From Haloquadratum walsbyi J07HQW2 (GTDB taxonomy: Archaea > Halobacteriota > Halobacteria > Halobacteriales > Haloferacaceae), in contig NZ_KE356561.1 of the NCBI RefSeq assembly GCF_000415985.1, forward strand, positions 411,852-475,851: a stretch of DNA of 64,000 nucleotides, written 5' to 3'. Shown here in pieces: positions 9,832 to 18,176 of the stretch (within the stretch, counting starts at the first letter, position 1; each line of letters starts with the position of its first letter). The notes under the pieces were generated by a model. It was given only the letters and a program-made list of their open reading frames with translations, searched no databases and was not told where the DNA came from. The position numbers were made by a program, and so were the translations under genes.

Positions 9832-10149
9832 AGATTTTTATGATCACGGAAGCAGCCTGTCGAGAATCCATCCCTCCGAGTCCTCGCTCAGTGATTCTTT
9901 TTCGATATCATCAGTGTAGAATCACATTAAACCCATCAGGATTCTTAATCATCTATGAAGCTAAGACTGACGTATATTCTGTTTATCAACGCCACAGGTC
10001 GACGTCTACATGGCTCTCACTGGCGGAACCCGTTGAACTCGCTGGTGTATTGTTAGTTATCTGGGCGAGCAGATTAATACTCCATGGCAATTCTGATGAC
10101 CATTTTTTAATAACCGATTTATACCATATACTCCTCAATTATTAATGTA
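9832..10149. other. No gene seen
   Basis: About 320 bases without a convincing frame. The last 70 bases are AT-rich (TTTATACCATATACTCC) and may hold the promoter of the zinc-finger ORF at 10150. Confidence 0.4.
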
Positions 10150-10302
10150 ATGTCGTACACTTGCTCCAGCTGCGATGCACAGTTCCAAAACGCTGCCGGC
10201 GTGACCCAGCACGTCCCGCTTCACCACAACACGTGTTCCGAGTGCGACGAAAGGTTCGACGAGACTGACGCGCTGCGCGACCACATCCACAAGAACCACT
10301 GA
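10150..10302 (+). CDS. Small two-finger zinc protein
   Basis: A 50-residue protein with two C2H2-like fingers: CSSCDAQFQNAAGVTQHVPLHH and CSECDERFDETDALRDHIHKNH. Spacing CxxC-x12-H-x4-H matches TFIIIA-type fingers. Such mini zinc-finger proteins are common in haloarchaea and usually act as regulators or interaction modules. A TATA-like TTTATACCATA lies about 30 bases upstream. It marks the left end of a GC-rich, metal-linked block. Confidence 0.65.
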   Translation: MSYTCSSCDAQFQNAAGVTQHVPLHHNTCSECDERFDETDALRDHIHKNH

Positions 10303-10388
10303 GCGATCACTACGCCACAGAAAAGATCTGTCTCGGTCACAATACTGATTTTTCGGTAGAAGACGGAGCCACGAACGCGCCCAAGGAC

Positions 10389-10505
10389 ATGTTCAGCTAC
10401 GAATCGATCGGGGTGATACGGATGCCGTTCGGGTCACCAGAAGGAATGTCAGTTCAATCGATTGGAGCAGATTCAGCTCTTTGGGTACCTGAAACGAGAA
10501 CGTGA
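10389..10505 (+). pseudogene. N-terminal fragment of TsaA/TrmO-type protein
   Basis: The 38-codon frame reads ESIGVIRMPFGSPEGMSVQ followed by SIGAD. This is the conserved N terminus of the TrmO/YaeB family (IGxIxSPF-x-x-PEGMPxQ), tRNA t6A N6-methyltransferases using S-adenosylmethionine. The family usually exceeds 130 residues; here it stops after residue 38, four bases before the end of the convergent CobW gene. Both genes are truncated at this junction, which points to a deletion or recombination joint. Confidence 0.6.
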
Positions 10506-10508
10506 GCG

Positions 10509-11183
10509 TCACGCCGTTCGGCGGAATCTCAAGACCTCCCTCTTGGTGTCGACGGTGCTTTCGGTCGTTCGGACGACGTCGACCCCGGGATGGAGTGTTC
10601 GGACGACGCGTTCGACCGCTTCGCGCTCTGTCTCGGAAACGAGATCGCACTTATTGAGGATGAGTACGTCGCAGAACTCGACTTGCTCGGCGAGGAGGTC
10701 CGACAGCGGTCGGGCGTCGTCGTCTGTCGACTTGAGTGGGCGGCCATCGACGAACGCCTGATGGAACTGTGCGGCGTCGACCACCGTGACGGTCGTATCG
10801 AGATCGTACAGTGCCGACGCACGTGCGGGCGAGACGAACCGCTGGGCGATGGGGACGGGATCACTGATACCCGAGGCTTCGATGACCAGATAGTCGAATT
10901 CCGCTTCGAAAGCGAGGCGTTTCAACTCCCGATCGAGTTCGTTCTGCAGCCCACAGCAGATACAGCCGTTCGACAGCTCCGTGACACCGCCGTCTTCCAT
11001 CGAGAGTTCGGAGCCGTTCTCGATGAGGTTGGCATCGACGTTTACTTCGCCGACATCGTTGACGAGGACGGCGATATCGTACTCCTTGCCGCCAACCGTG
11101 AGGAGGTGATTGAGCAGGGTCGTCTTTCCGGCGCCGAGTCCCCCACTGAGGATCGTGACCGGTGGTTGCTCGTCGATGGTCAT
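10509..11183 (-). pseudogene. COG0523 (CobW/ZNG-type) GTPase, C-terminally truncated
   Basis: 224 residues remain of a family that is normally 330-400 long. Present: Walker A GGLGAGKTT, the metal-binding GCICC motif after TELSNG, a Walker B-like LVIEASGISDP, and the guanine motif NKCD. The GTPase core is thus complete, but the entire C-terminal CobW_C domain is lost after VVRTTEST, where the frame meets the trmO fragment. COG0523 proteins deliver zinc, cobalt or other metals at the cost of GTP. The start codon overlaps the stop of the upstream paralogue, so both were one operon. The core alone could still be expressed. Confidence 0.75.
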
Positions 11184-12397
11184 CAGTCGCCGGCCAGTGC
11201 GAGTTCACGCTGCTCGTCGGCAGTGAACGGGTCCGGGTGCTCGTCCCAGTCCTCGACCATCTCTGCGTCCGAGAGGACACACTCTTCCAGTCGCTCTACC
11301 AGTCGATCCTGATCGAATCCGCGGCCGATGAACACGAGCTGGATCCCGCGGTCGCCCCACTGGTCGTCCCAATCCTCTTTCATCTCAGGGCGGGTAGCGA
11401 AGTAGCGCTCCTGTTGGGCCTTCGGGAGCGTGGCGATCCACGTCCCTTTCGGACCGGCCCGAACCGACTGCCCTGCTTTGTCGAGCCCCATCGCGATGTC
11501 TTCGCGACCGGCGGACCAGAAAAAATCCTTTGCGCGAACAATACCATCGGGAAGGTCGGCAAAGAGACGAGCAATCCGCTCGGGATGGAACGGTCGGTCA
11601 GCGTCGAAACTAAAGGACGTGACGCCGTGTTCATCGGCGGCTGACTCGTGGTGATGTCCGTGCTGGAGTTCACGCTTCCACCCGGCGGACTGACTCGCGC
11701 GATCGAAATCGAACCGGCCCGTGCTCAGGATCTCCTCGGGATCGACGGCGCCGTGTTCGGTCCGAATAATGTTCGCTCGCGGTTGGAGCGCTCGTAGTAC
11801 CGCCTCCATCTCGTCGATCTCATCGTCGGGGACGAGATCGCACTTGTTCAACAGGAGGACATCGCAGAACTTGATCTGATCTATCAGCGCCTCCTCGGGG
11901 ACCCGGTTACCCTGTGGATCAATGGAGTCGTCAGTGAGAGCTTGGCCGGAATCAAACCCTTTCCAGAAGCTGTGCGCGTCAACGACGCTGACCATCGTGT
12001 CGAGCTCGTAGACTCCCGTGGGATCGAACTCTGCGTCTTCGAACCCACGAACAAACGTCTGTGCAACTGGAATCGGTTCACTGATTCCGGACGACTCCAC
12101 GAGAAGATACTCAAAGTCCCGCTCGTCGGCTAATCGACCCACCTCATCAAGCATATCTCCACGGAGACGGCAGCAGATACAGCCGTTCGATATTTCGATG
12201 ATTTCGTCGTCGTTCTGGGTGAGATCCGACTCGCGTTCAACGAGGTCAGCGTCGACATTTACCTCACCCATATCGTTGACTAAGACAGCAGCGTTCAGTT
12301 TCTGCTCGCTACTGAGAATGTGGTTGAGCGTCGTCTTGCCGGCACCGAGGCTTCCACTGAGGATCGTTACTGGGATCGGATCGCTGTTAAATAGCAT
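11183..12397 (-). CDS. COG0523 (CobW/ZNG-type) GTPase metallochaperone
   Basis: The 404-residue protein has full family length. The P-loop GSLGAGKTT is followed directly by LNHIL, one Leu shorter than the paralogue's TTLLNHLL. It keeps the metal motif NGCICCRL, LVESSGISEP and NKCD. A His-rich stretch (HGHHH, about residue 245) precedes the CobW_C domain, visible as RPFHPERIARLF and GIVRAKDFFWSAGR. This G3E GTPase class includes zinc chaperones, nitrile hydratase activators and the urease GTPase UreG. The upstream 100 bases to the divergent nikR relic are AT-rich and could hold a shared metal-responsive promoter. Confidence 0.85.
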   Translation of the reverse strand: MLFNSDPIPVTILSGSLGAGKTTLNHILSSEQKLNAAVLVNDMGEVNVDADLVERESDLTQNDDEIIEISNGCICCRLRGDMLDEVGRLADERDFEYLLVESSGISEPIPVAQTFVRGFEDAEFDPTGVYELDTMVSVVDAHSFWKGFDSGQALTDDSIDPQGNRVPEEALIDQIKFCDVLLLNKCDLVPDDEIDEMEAVLRALQPRANIIRTEHGAVDPEEILSTGRFDFDRASQSAGWKRELQHGHHHESAADEHGVTSFSFDADRPFHPERIARLFADLPDGIVRAKDFFWSAGREDIAMGLDKAGQSVRAGPKGTWIATLPKAQQERYFATRPEMKEDWDDQWGDRGIQLVFIGRGFDQDRLVERLEECVLSDAEMVEDWDEHPDPFTADEQRELALAGD

Positions 12398-12496
12398 ACG
12401 TTATTTATGAATTTATTCTATTAAAATACTAATTATTACGGTATAACTGCTATATTCATAACAGATACTAATAACTCAAGAATAAAATTTTAGCAT

Positions 12497-12918
12497 ATGA
12501 GCGTTGTTAGCATTTCGATGCCCGAGGCGTTACTCGAACGCATCGACGAGTTCGCCGACGAAACGGGTACAGTGGTCGAAGCGAGGTCGTCCGCGAAGGC
12601 ACACGGACGCTGCTTGAAGAGTTTCAGGGGCGAACCATCGACGGACAGAAGCATATGTGTACAGTCACGGTGGTCTTCGAGTACTGTCAACCCGCCGTCC
12701 AGCAGCGTCTCACGGGAGTACGCCACGAATACGATGCTATCGTCTCCGCGACTAGTCATACACACGTTCAAGACCAGTACTGTATGGAGTTGTACGTCCT
12801 AGAGGGGACCACGGAGGCCCTATCCGGCTTCGTCAACACCGTCTCGGATATCCGGGCAGTAGATTACTCGATTACGCCAATTAGTGACGGTCAATGCCAG
12901 CTATCTCATTCGGAATAG
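12497..12918 (+). pseudogene. nikR: NikR-family nickel regulator with one frameshift
   Basis: The first 27 codons read SVVSISMPEALLERIDEFADETG, the ribbon-helix-helix N terminus. The continuation YSGRSEVVREGTRTLLEEF lies in the next frame and runs to a normal end. The C-terminal domain has the exact NikR nickel spacing: His in RHEYD, then His at +11 and +13 (SHTHV) and Cys at +19 (QYC). A single missing G in the GGG at about 12567 explains the break. If the base is real, the gene is dead; if it is a sequencing slip, this is an intact nickel regulator. It is divergent from the CobW pair. Confidence 0.75.
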
Positions 12919-12945
12919 TAGCTACAGAATCACATCTTCAAACGG

Positions 12946-13095
12946 TTATTGTTGCTCGTCGCCGGTTAGTACGGCCTCGGAGCACTGTGGGCAGAGACCG
13001 ACGAATCCTGGAAGGCGTTGCACCTCCCGGTACGGATCTCCACACTCCTCACAAAACATAGCCGTCCCGTCTGAAAGCCGGTTCTGTTCACTCAT
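12946..13095 (-). CDS. Small zinc-ribbon protein
   Basis: 49 residues starting MSEQNRLSDGTAMFCEEC. Two knuckles, CEECGDPY and CPQCSEAV, are about 20 residues apart and form a CxxC...CxxC zinc ribbon. Such short haloarchaeal zinc proteins have roles in regulation and biofilm control in some cases, but nothing specific can be said here. It converges on the nikR relic. Confidence 0.55.
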   Translation of the reverse strand: MSEQNRLSDGTAMFCEECGDPYREVQRLPGFVGLCPQCSEAVLTGDEQQ

Positions 13096-13143
13096 ATCAT
13101 AGTTACTCCTAGCCATTCGGCAGACAACTCAGCGAGGTTTACG

Positions 13144-13239
13144 TCACGGGACGGTAGTCTCCGCCACCGTGTTGCAACACTTGTTACAGCGAGAGCGACT
13201 GGCTTCGTACACCAGAACAGACCAATACTGGCAGGCCAT
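13144..13239 (-). CDS. Very small Cys-containing ORF (possible zinc protein)
   Basis: 31 residues reading MACQYWSVLVYEASRSRCNK then CCNTVAETTVP. The CNKCC group and the N-terminal Cys could bind zinc. Another frame over the same bases is longer but looks unnatural. Support is weak. Confidence 0.3.
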   Translation of the reverse strand: MACQYWSVLVYEASRSRCNKCCNTVAETTVP

Positions 13240-13432
13240 ACAATGTGATTTGATCGGATCAACGACTCACCGTGTGTGAGGCAATGTAATAAATACATCT
13301 ATCAGATTAATATTAAATATTATTTAAAATATAAATTTTAATAGGCTGGCGCAGGAGGGAATATTGGTTCTCTTGGAGGATACAAGGCATTATTTTCGAA
13401 CCTGATAGGTGAATTAAGATGCGAGCAGTTCG

Positions 13433-13950
13433 CTACGTTTGAGCGAGGAGCATCAGTTTGACTCGACTCACCGCATCGAAATCGCGCAAGCGATAGGTGA
13501 GGTCCCGGACACGCGGTGTCAGTCCACTGCAGAAGAGCGTCTCAAGACACCACTCTCCCTCGTGAATGTGATTTGTGGTCGTGATAACGTCCTGAAACTG
13601 ATGTTGTACGTCGTGAATATCTTCGATAACCGCTTCGTGCTCGTAATCGAAACCGATGATAACGACGACGTCGCCTTCGATATCCTCGTGGTCAATGGAT
13701 TGGACGCCCTACGGGACGATCCGACTCTCGTCCGGTGTCCCGCCACGAAGCCAGCTCCCCTCGGGAATGTCGATGAGTCCATCCATGATTTCGACGTCAG
13801 CGTGAGCGCGATATACTGCTCACCGTGGAACGGACGACCTTCGTGGTTCGAAAGAATGAGCCAAGGTCGAGCATCCTCGTCACCTTTGAACGGGTCATCG
13901 CCGTAGACGACATCGCCACGGTCAAAAATCGGTGTCTCTTCGTCCGTCAC
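13433..13950 (-). pseudogene. MazF-like toxin joined to a NikR-like C-terminal domain
   Basis: The minus frame from 13950 reads FDRGDVVYGDDPFKG, RPWLILSNHEGRPFHGEQY and ALTLTSKSWMD, the N-terminal part of a MazF/PemK-type endoribonuclease. After a frameshift near 13775 the next frame reads GLIDIPEGSWLRGGTPDESR, then TAG where MazF has Trp, then VQSIDHEDI. At that point the text changes into GDVVVIIGFDYEHEAVIEDI and TTTNHIHEGEWCLE with LTYRLRDFDAVSRVK. That is the nickel-binding domain of a haloarchaeal NikR-like regulator. The toxin is therefore broken three ways: frameshift, nonsense and fusion to another gene's 3' half. Confidence 0.7.
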
Positions 13951-14317
13951 TGTTCATCCTCGACGCTCGGGTGGGGTTCCTGCGGTGCGTGCTCGCGCCA
14001 CGCCTCCTTATCCTCTGTACCGAGTTTGTCGTTAAACAATGCGGTCGCCCGCTCGTACCCGCTGTATCCTTCGAGGCGCTCGGTGTCGTCAGTCACGGCC
14101 CAGTACGTCGCCTTGTGTTCGACCAGATCGCGGTCCTTCAACCGTGAGAGCGCAGTACTCACCGCCCCTCGTTAACGCCGATCTGAGAGGCAATTTCGCG
14201 CGTCTTGAACGCACGATCGTCGTTAGCGGCGAGAAATCCGAGGACCTGATCAGGGACCGAAAGATCCGTGAGCTCGTCCTCGGTTGTGTTCTCGAAGGTG
14301 TCTCGGTCGATGGACAT
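13947..14317 (-). pseudogene. Winged-helix antitoxin partner of the MazF relic, one frameshift
   Basis: From ATG 14317 the frame reads MSIDRDTFENTTEDELTDL, then LGFLAANDDRAFKTREIA and SQIGVNEG before a premature TGA. The next frame continues directly VSTALSRLKDRDLVEHKAT and runs to a normal end overlapping the toxin start by four bases. Restoring one G to the GGGG run near 14168 rebuilds a complete ~123-residue winged-helix protein. The gene order antitoxin-toxin with ATGA overlap is typical of type II modules. Confidence 0.7.
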
Positions 14318-14417
14318 CGTTGAAAGGAGGTACGCCATCTGCTGTAAAGAGTGTTAGGTATGAAATCTACGAAATTGCTGAAGGTGAATCACTGTCCATC
14401 GCGAAGAAGTTCGAGAA

Positions 14418-14500
14418 CTGTATGCATTGAGACGACCAGTCTCAACTACTGTTTCTATGTGAAAGTTGAGACTACAGAGGGTTTAGCGGTCTGTGATGCG
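14418..14500 (+). repeat. Copy 1 of a hairpin-bearing repeat beside MazF modules
   Basis: The core GTATGCATTGAGACGACCAG is followed by TCTCAACTACTG, a variable 12 bases, then AAGTTGAGACTACA and GGGTTTAGCG. TTGAGAC and GTCTCAA alternate, so the RNA or single strand can fold in two ways. A second copy starts at 15595, in the same orientation, and similarity continues more weakly for over 150 bases. A third, shorter copy is inverted at 60549. Confidence 0.65.
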
Positions 14501-14649
14501 TGAATTTGACCGATTCGGTCAGCGGGTACTGCCCCAGATGGCCCTCCAAACGGCTATTCTTGTCACACACTCAACTATATGGACAAATTTTTGAGACTTC
14601 CAGCAGCGTAGCCACTCAGACGGCACGCTAACCCGAACAGAGCACCTCA

Positions 14650-14900
14650 CTACCCGATTCTTGTCTCCTTCTTCAGCAGCGTCAACGTGTTATCCGCTGT
14701 AATCAGCGGCGAATGTTCATACTCACCGGTCAACTCAACCTGTACCAGCAGATCGACTGCTCGCCAGATTGAGTACAGGAGACACGCGAACACGAAGTAG
14801 AAGAACCGTAGCCCGAAATTTTTCGACGTGGTCGCGACCATGATCCGCTTAATTGATCGATAGCTCGGCAGGACGACCCCGTTGGTGTCATCAGGCAGTG
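14650..14900 (-). mobile_element. C-terminal relic of an IS4/ISH3-type transposase
   Basis: Minus-strand codons read SYRSIKRIMVATTSKNFGLR, then FYFVFACLLYSIWRAVDLLV and ITADNTLTLLKKET before a normal stop. These are the closing residues of haloarchaeal ISH3-like DDE transposases as I remember them. The catalytic part is missing; upstream frame content is unrelated. Confidence 0.55.
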
Positions 14901-14972
14901 ATCTGGGTGCCTGTGAAAAATGGGTAATAGTGGGTAAGACTGATATAGACGTGGGCAATAGTAGGTTACGAG

Positions 14973-15209
14973 ATGAAAGTTGACGCTGATAAACTCCAGA
15001 CGAACGAGACCGACGACCGGGGGCGGGTGTACCTCGGGACTGAGTACGCAAACAAGCGCGTCACAGTGGCTGTCGTCGAGGTTGAGTCCGAGACTCCCGA
15101 CGAGGCGGAACTAGCCGCTGCGTATCGTGAGGCATCGGAAAGCGCCAGTGATCTTGCCGACGAGTGGGATGGGGTTTCGGACGAGGCGTGGTCGGGACTT
15201 GATGAATGA
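14973..15209 (+). CDS. Antitoxin of the MazF-type module
   Basis: 78 residues, acidic. The N terminus MKVDADKLQTNETDDRGRVY and LGTEYANKRVTVAVVE form a short beta domain that resembles a swapped-hairpin DNA-binding fold. The helical tail rich in Asp/Glu (EASESASDLADEWDGVSDE) would wrap the toxin. The stop overlaps the toxin start by four bases (ATGA), so the two are translationally coupled. It probably represses its own operon. The functional call rests on the partner gene. Confidence 0.65.
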   Translation: MKVDADKLQTNETDDRGRVYLGTEYANKRVTVAVVEVESETPDEAELAAAYREASESASDLADEWDGVSDEAWSGLDE

Positions 15210-15559
15210 GCGACGACACCGAGATTCGGCGCGGTGATATCGTTATCGTTCGACTTGATCCTGCCGAGGGGCACGAAATGCGGAAAACACGGTCTGCGGT
15301 AGTGGTCCAGAACGACGTCGGGAACAAGAACTCTAAGACTACAATCGTTGCACCTGCGACGGGAACGTACCGAAGCTATCCCTTTGAGGTACTCGTGGAA
15401 GCGTCGGGCTCACCGTTCGAGAAAGACTCCTCTGTGCGGCTTGATCAAATTCGAGTCGTGTCTGTTGAGAAGCGAATCCATTCGGTGGCTGGCAGTCTCG
15501 CCGACTCGACAGTGGGCGAGATCGACGACGCGCTCAAATTGAGTCTCGGACTCGACTGA
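15206..15559 (+). CDS. MazF/PemK-family endoribonuclease toxin
   Basis: The 117-residue protein has typical family length. The N-terminal IRRGDIVIVRLDPAEGHEM and the following RSAVVVQND contain the conserved GDI-x-x-V-x-L-x-P-x-x-G-x-E and R-P/S-x-V-V-Q-N-D motifs. TTIVAPATGTYRSYPFEV and RLDQIRVVSVEKRI give the S/T...Q-I-R-x-x-D/S core. MazF toxins cut mRNA. This is the only toxin-antitoxin pair in the window with both partners intact. It is framed by the two direct repeats at 14418 and 15595. Confidence 0.85.
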   Translation: MSDDTEIRRGDIVIVRLDPAEGHEMRKTRSAVVVQNDVGNKNSKTTIVAPATGTYRSYPFEVLVEASGSPFEKDSSVRLDQIRVVSVEKRIHSVAGSLADSTVGEIDDALKLSLGLD

Positions 15560-15594
15560 TTGAGGGATCCTTTGCGAAGAAATCACTGTCAGAT

Positions 15595-15680
15595 CTGTAT
15601 GCATTGAGAAGGCCAGTCTCAACTACTGCTTACAGGCGGAAGTTGAGACTACACCGGGTTTAGCGGGTCTGTGATGCATG
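15595..15680 (+). repeat. Copy 2 of the hairpin-bearing repeat
   Basis: It shares TGTATGCATTGAGA, CCAGTCTCAACTACTG, GAAGTTGAGACTACA, GGGTTTAGCG and TCTGTGATGC with copy 1 at 14418. Weaker similarity goes on to about 15800, where a NikR fragment begins. Together with copy 1 it brackets a 1.1-kb segment holding the intact MazF module and a transposase relic. Confidence 0.65.
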
Positions 15681-15802
15681 GTTTCGACCGAATCGACAAA
15701 CAGAATCTGCTTCAGATCGCTTTCTGAACGGTCATTCGTGTTCCCCAGACAACCAATACAGGAGATTTCCGAGACTCCGGATAGTGTCGTCACTCAGGTG
15801 CT

Positions 15803-15943
15803 GGGCTATACGTCCTTGAGGGGACCACAGAGGCCCTATCCAGCTTCGTCAACACTGTTCGAGCAGTGCCGGATGTCCAAGCAGTAGATTACTCGATTAC
15901 CTCACTCGGCGAGGATTCCATTGAACAGCGCATCAAGTCGTGA
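15803..15943 (+). pseudogene. C-terminal fragment of a second NikR copy
   Basis: The 46-residue frame reads LYVLEGTTEALSSFVNTV, AVPDVQAVDYSIT and ends normally. It is nearly identical to the matching C-terminal part of the nikR relic at 12497 (LYVLEGTTEALSGFVNTV). The ribbon-helix-helix domain and the nickel-site histidines are missing. It therefore marks a local duplication of a nikR-containing segment. Confidence 0.7.
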
Positions 15944-16100
15944 TTCGGTGTTGAAATTCTCAGGAATTGAAAGAACCCGTTTGCTGAATACGAAGTATGT
16001 ATGTAGCACACGCCGATTTGAACCTCACTAATCGATCGATTCTTAATATCTCCAAGGATAAGATTATTAACCCAAATAACATAATACTATCTGAGGCTAA

Positions 16101-17495
16101 ATGGTCTTTTCATTCAACACCACTTACAAACAGTTAGATCCGGATCTTTATTCGAGAGTAGCCCCCAAAAATATTGATAATCCCGAAATTTTGAGTATTA
16201 ATGACGGGCTCTGTGCTGATCTCGGATTGGATGCAGCGAAGCTCAATGCTCATATTCTAGCAGGTCAGGACCTCATAGAAGAACCAATCGCCCAAGCATA
16301 TGCAGGTCACCAGTATGGGAGTTTCACCGTCCTAGGCGATGGGAGAGCGATGATACTCGGCGAACATGTGCACGCTGGGGATAGGTATGACATTCAACTG
16401 AAAGGGTCTGGTCGAACGCCGTACTCCGGAAGAGGAGATGGCAACGCAACTGTCAGTTCGATGCTCAGAGAGTATCTGTACTCATATGCGATGCAGAATC
16501 TAAACATCAAAACATCAAGAAGTCTGGCAGTCATCGAAACCGAGGAAGCAGTCGAACGACGACAGACAGAACCTGGAGCCATCCTTGTTCGAGTAATGAA
16601 CAGTCATATTCGATACGGGACTTTCCAGTATGTCGCAGCTCAGGTATCCGATGAACTACCGCGATTCACCGACTATGTTATTGACCGGCATTATCCGCAA
16701 TTAAAGACAGAGGATCGTACATATCTAGAGTTCTTCGATGCAGTCATGCAGTCATCGATTGAGATGGTTGTTGACTGGTTACGTGTCGGGTTCATTCATG
16801 GCGTCATGAATACGGATAATATGAGTATCGATGGAGAAACATTTGATTACGGACCCTGTGCATTCATGAATTACTATGATGAGGAGACGGTCTTCAGCTC
16901 AATCGATAAGCACGGGCGATATGCATTCGGAAACCAGCGACCCATTTTGCGGTGGAATCTCGAACGTCTCGCAGAGGCACTTCAACCACTGTGTACACAG
17001 TCAGCGCTCACGTCTAATGAACTCGAAGCCAAACTAGACGAATTTGAGGATCGATTTGATGCGCAATACTACACGATGATGCGGAGGAAACTGGGGATCA
17101 ACTCAGATGGTGAAAAAGAACTTGTCGACGAATTTGTGGAGTGGCTTCGCACATCGAACGCAGATTATACGAATACGTTCCTCGAATTAGAGATGCCTGG
17201 TACGTTTGATGACCCAGTGTTTGTAACTGCAGAATTCGAACGGCTCAGGAATAAACTGACTGCTGTCGGTCTCGATGAGGAGTTGATGCAGGAAGCCAAT
17301 CCGCGATATATCCCCCGGAACTACCTGGTTGAAGAAGCACTGAACGAGTATATCGAAACTGGGAATCTATCCAAACTCAAAGGATTATTGACCGTGCTGG
17401 AAGATCCATACACATCGATGGATCTGGATTCACAATTCCAGCAACCACCGCCACGAGAGTTCGATGCAGAGTATGCAACGTACTGTAATACTTAA
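16101..17495 (+). CDS. selO: SelO/YdiU family protein AMPylase
   Basis: 464 residues, close to family length. SelO is a pseudokinase-fold enzyme that transfers AMP to Ser/Thr/Tyr hydroxyls. Visible signatures: YAGHQYGSFTVLGDGRAMIL (the hallmark AGHQFG-x-x-LGDGRA), IQLKGSGRTPYSGRGDG (nucleotide-binding loop), REYLYSYAM, and GVMNTDNMSIDGETFDYGP, with the Asn and Asp that bind magnesium. The usual FGF(L/M)D after DYGP reads CAFMN. The ATG is preceded by an AT-rich promoter-like spacer. Intact, in contrast to its surroundings. Confidence 0.92.
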   Translation: MVFSFNTTYKQLDPDLYSRVAPKNIDNPEILSINDGLCADLGLDAAKLNAHILAGQDLIEEPIAQAYAGHQYGSFTVLGDGRAMILGEHVHAGDRYDIQLKGSGRTPYSGRGDGNATVSSMLREYLYSYAMQNLNIKTSRSLAVIETEEAVERRQTEPGAILVRVMNSHIRYGTFQYVAAQVSDELPRFTDYVIDRHYPQLKTEDRTYLEFFDAVMQSSIEMVVDWLRVGFIHGVMNTDNMSIDGETFDYGPCAFMNYYDEETVFSSIDKHGRYAFGNQRPILRWNLERLAEALQPLCTQSALTSNELEAKLDEFEDRFDAQYYTMMRRKLGINSDGEKELVDEFVEWLRTSNADYTNTFLELEMPGTFDDPVFVTAEFERLRNKLTAVGLDEELMQEANPRYIPRNYLVEEALNEYIETGNLSKLKGLLTVLEDPYTSMDLDSQFQQPPPREFDAEYATYCNT

Positions 17496-17657
17496 GCGGC
17501 TTTATGAGAGTGAGCATAATTATGAATTTGAATTGTCGTAAGCGGCTCCATCTCCTCGATACCATCGCACACTGTCAGTGAACCGCCTCAAGATCAAGCC
17601 CCGACCCCGAGGCACTCGCCCTGCTCCGCCTGTAGAACAGTTCAGGCGTCACGGACC
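17496..17657. repeat. Spacer with dispersed 40-bp repeat copy A
   Basis: Bases 17592-17630 read TCAAGCCCCGACCCCGAGGC followed by ACTCGCCCTGCTCCGCCTG. The same string occurs with small changes at 37487-37527 and 48306-48336. GCCCCGA/CCGAGGC can form a small hairpin. It may be an insertion-sequence end. No gene is seen here. Confidence 0.5.
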
Positions 17658-18176
17658 AAACACCCCTCTATCGATATGTTCCACTCACTCGTCGCAGGCT
17701 CGATGAGAACTCTGACTGTATCGGGATTCTGATTATCTCGAATACGCACGAGATACGGCTAATACACCGGATTCTATACAGAATTAGAGCGTACAGACTT
17801 GTCGTTTTGACACCGACAGAATAAGACCTGTCAAAACACACCGAACACATCGATAGAGGGGTGTGTTTGTGTTAACGAATAAGGGAAAAGAAGAGAACTG
17901 AGAGAACGAAACGATCGGCAGACAGTCGATGAGAGCATGTTTTCTCTAATCTCTGGAGTTGCTAATCGAGTACCCCTGATGTGGTTATCCAGGTCCTTGG
18001 CGAACCCCCACTTCGTGAAGACATCGAACACATGGATAAAGAGGTGTGTGTCTTTGCCCTGTGTTATTGAACATATCGTCAGCGGCTACTGCGTCTCAAT
18101 TCCTCTCACGATACTCCTCGATAATTCTGGAGCTAATCGTGTTCACACGGCTAATCACACTTCGATAGAGGTGGGA
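17658..18176. repeat. ORB-like repeats upstream of orc1/cdc6 (candidate origin)
   Basis: Four copies of GAACACATCGATAGAGGGGT followed by GTGTTT are seen. One at 17658-17683 is in reverse orientation (CACCCCTCTATCGATATGTT). Copies at 17843-17868, 18026-18051 (changed to ATGGATAAAGAGG) and a partial copy at about 18152-18176 are forward. Inverted repeats around an orc1/cdc6 gene are the hallmark of archaeal origin recognition boxes. The stretch between copies is partly AT-rich, as needed for unwinding. Confidence 0.65.

Noticed and set aside
10509..12397. Long plus-strand frames opposite the CobW genes
   Set aside because: They are shadows in GC-rich DNA; only the minus strand shows P-loop, GCICC and NKCD motifs.
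11183..12397. Naming the CobW protein UreG
   Set aside because: It carries the GCICC metal motif and a CobW_C domain, which UreG lacks, so it is COG0523 and not the urease GTPase.
13439..13906. Plus-strand 155-codon frame
   Set aside because: It lies opposite the MazF::NikR relic, whose codons explain the sequence; the plus product has no family features.
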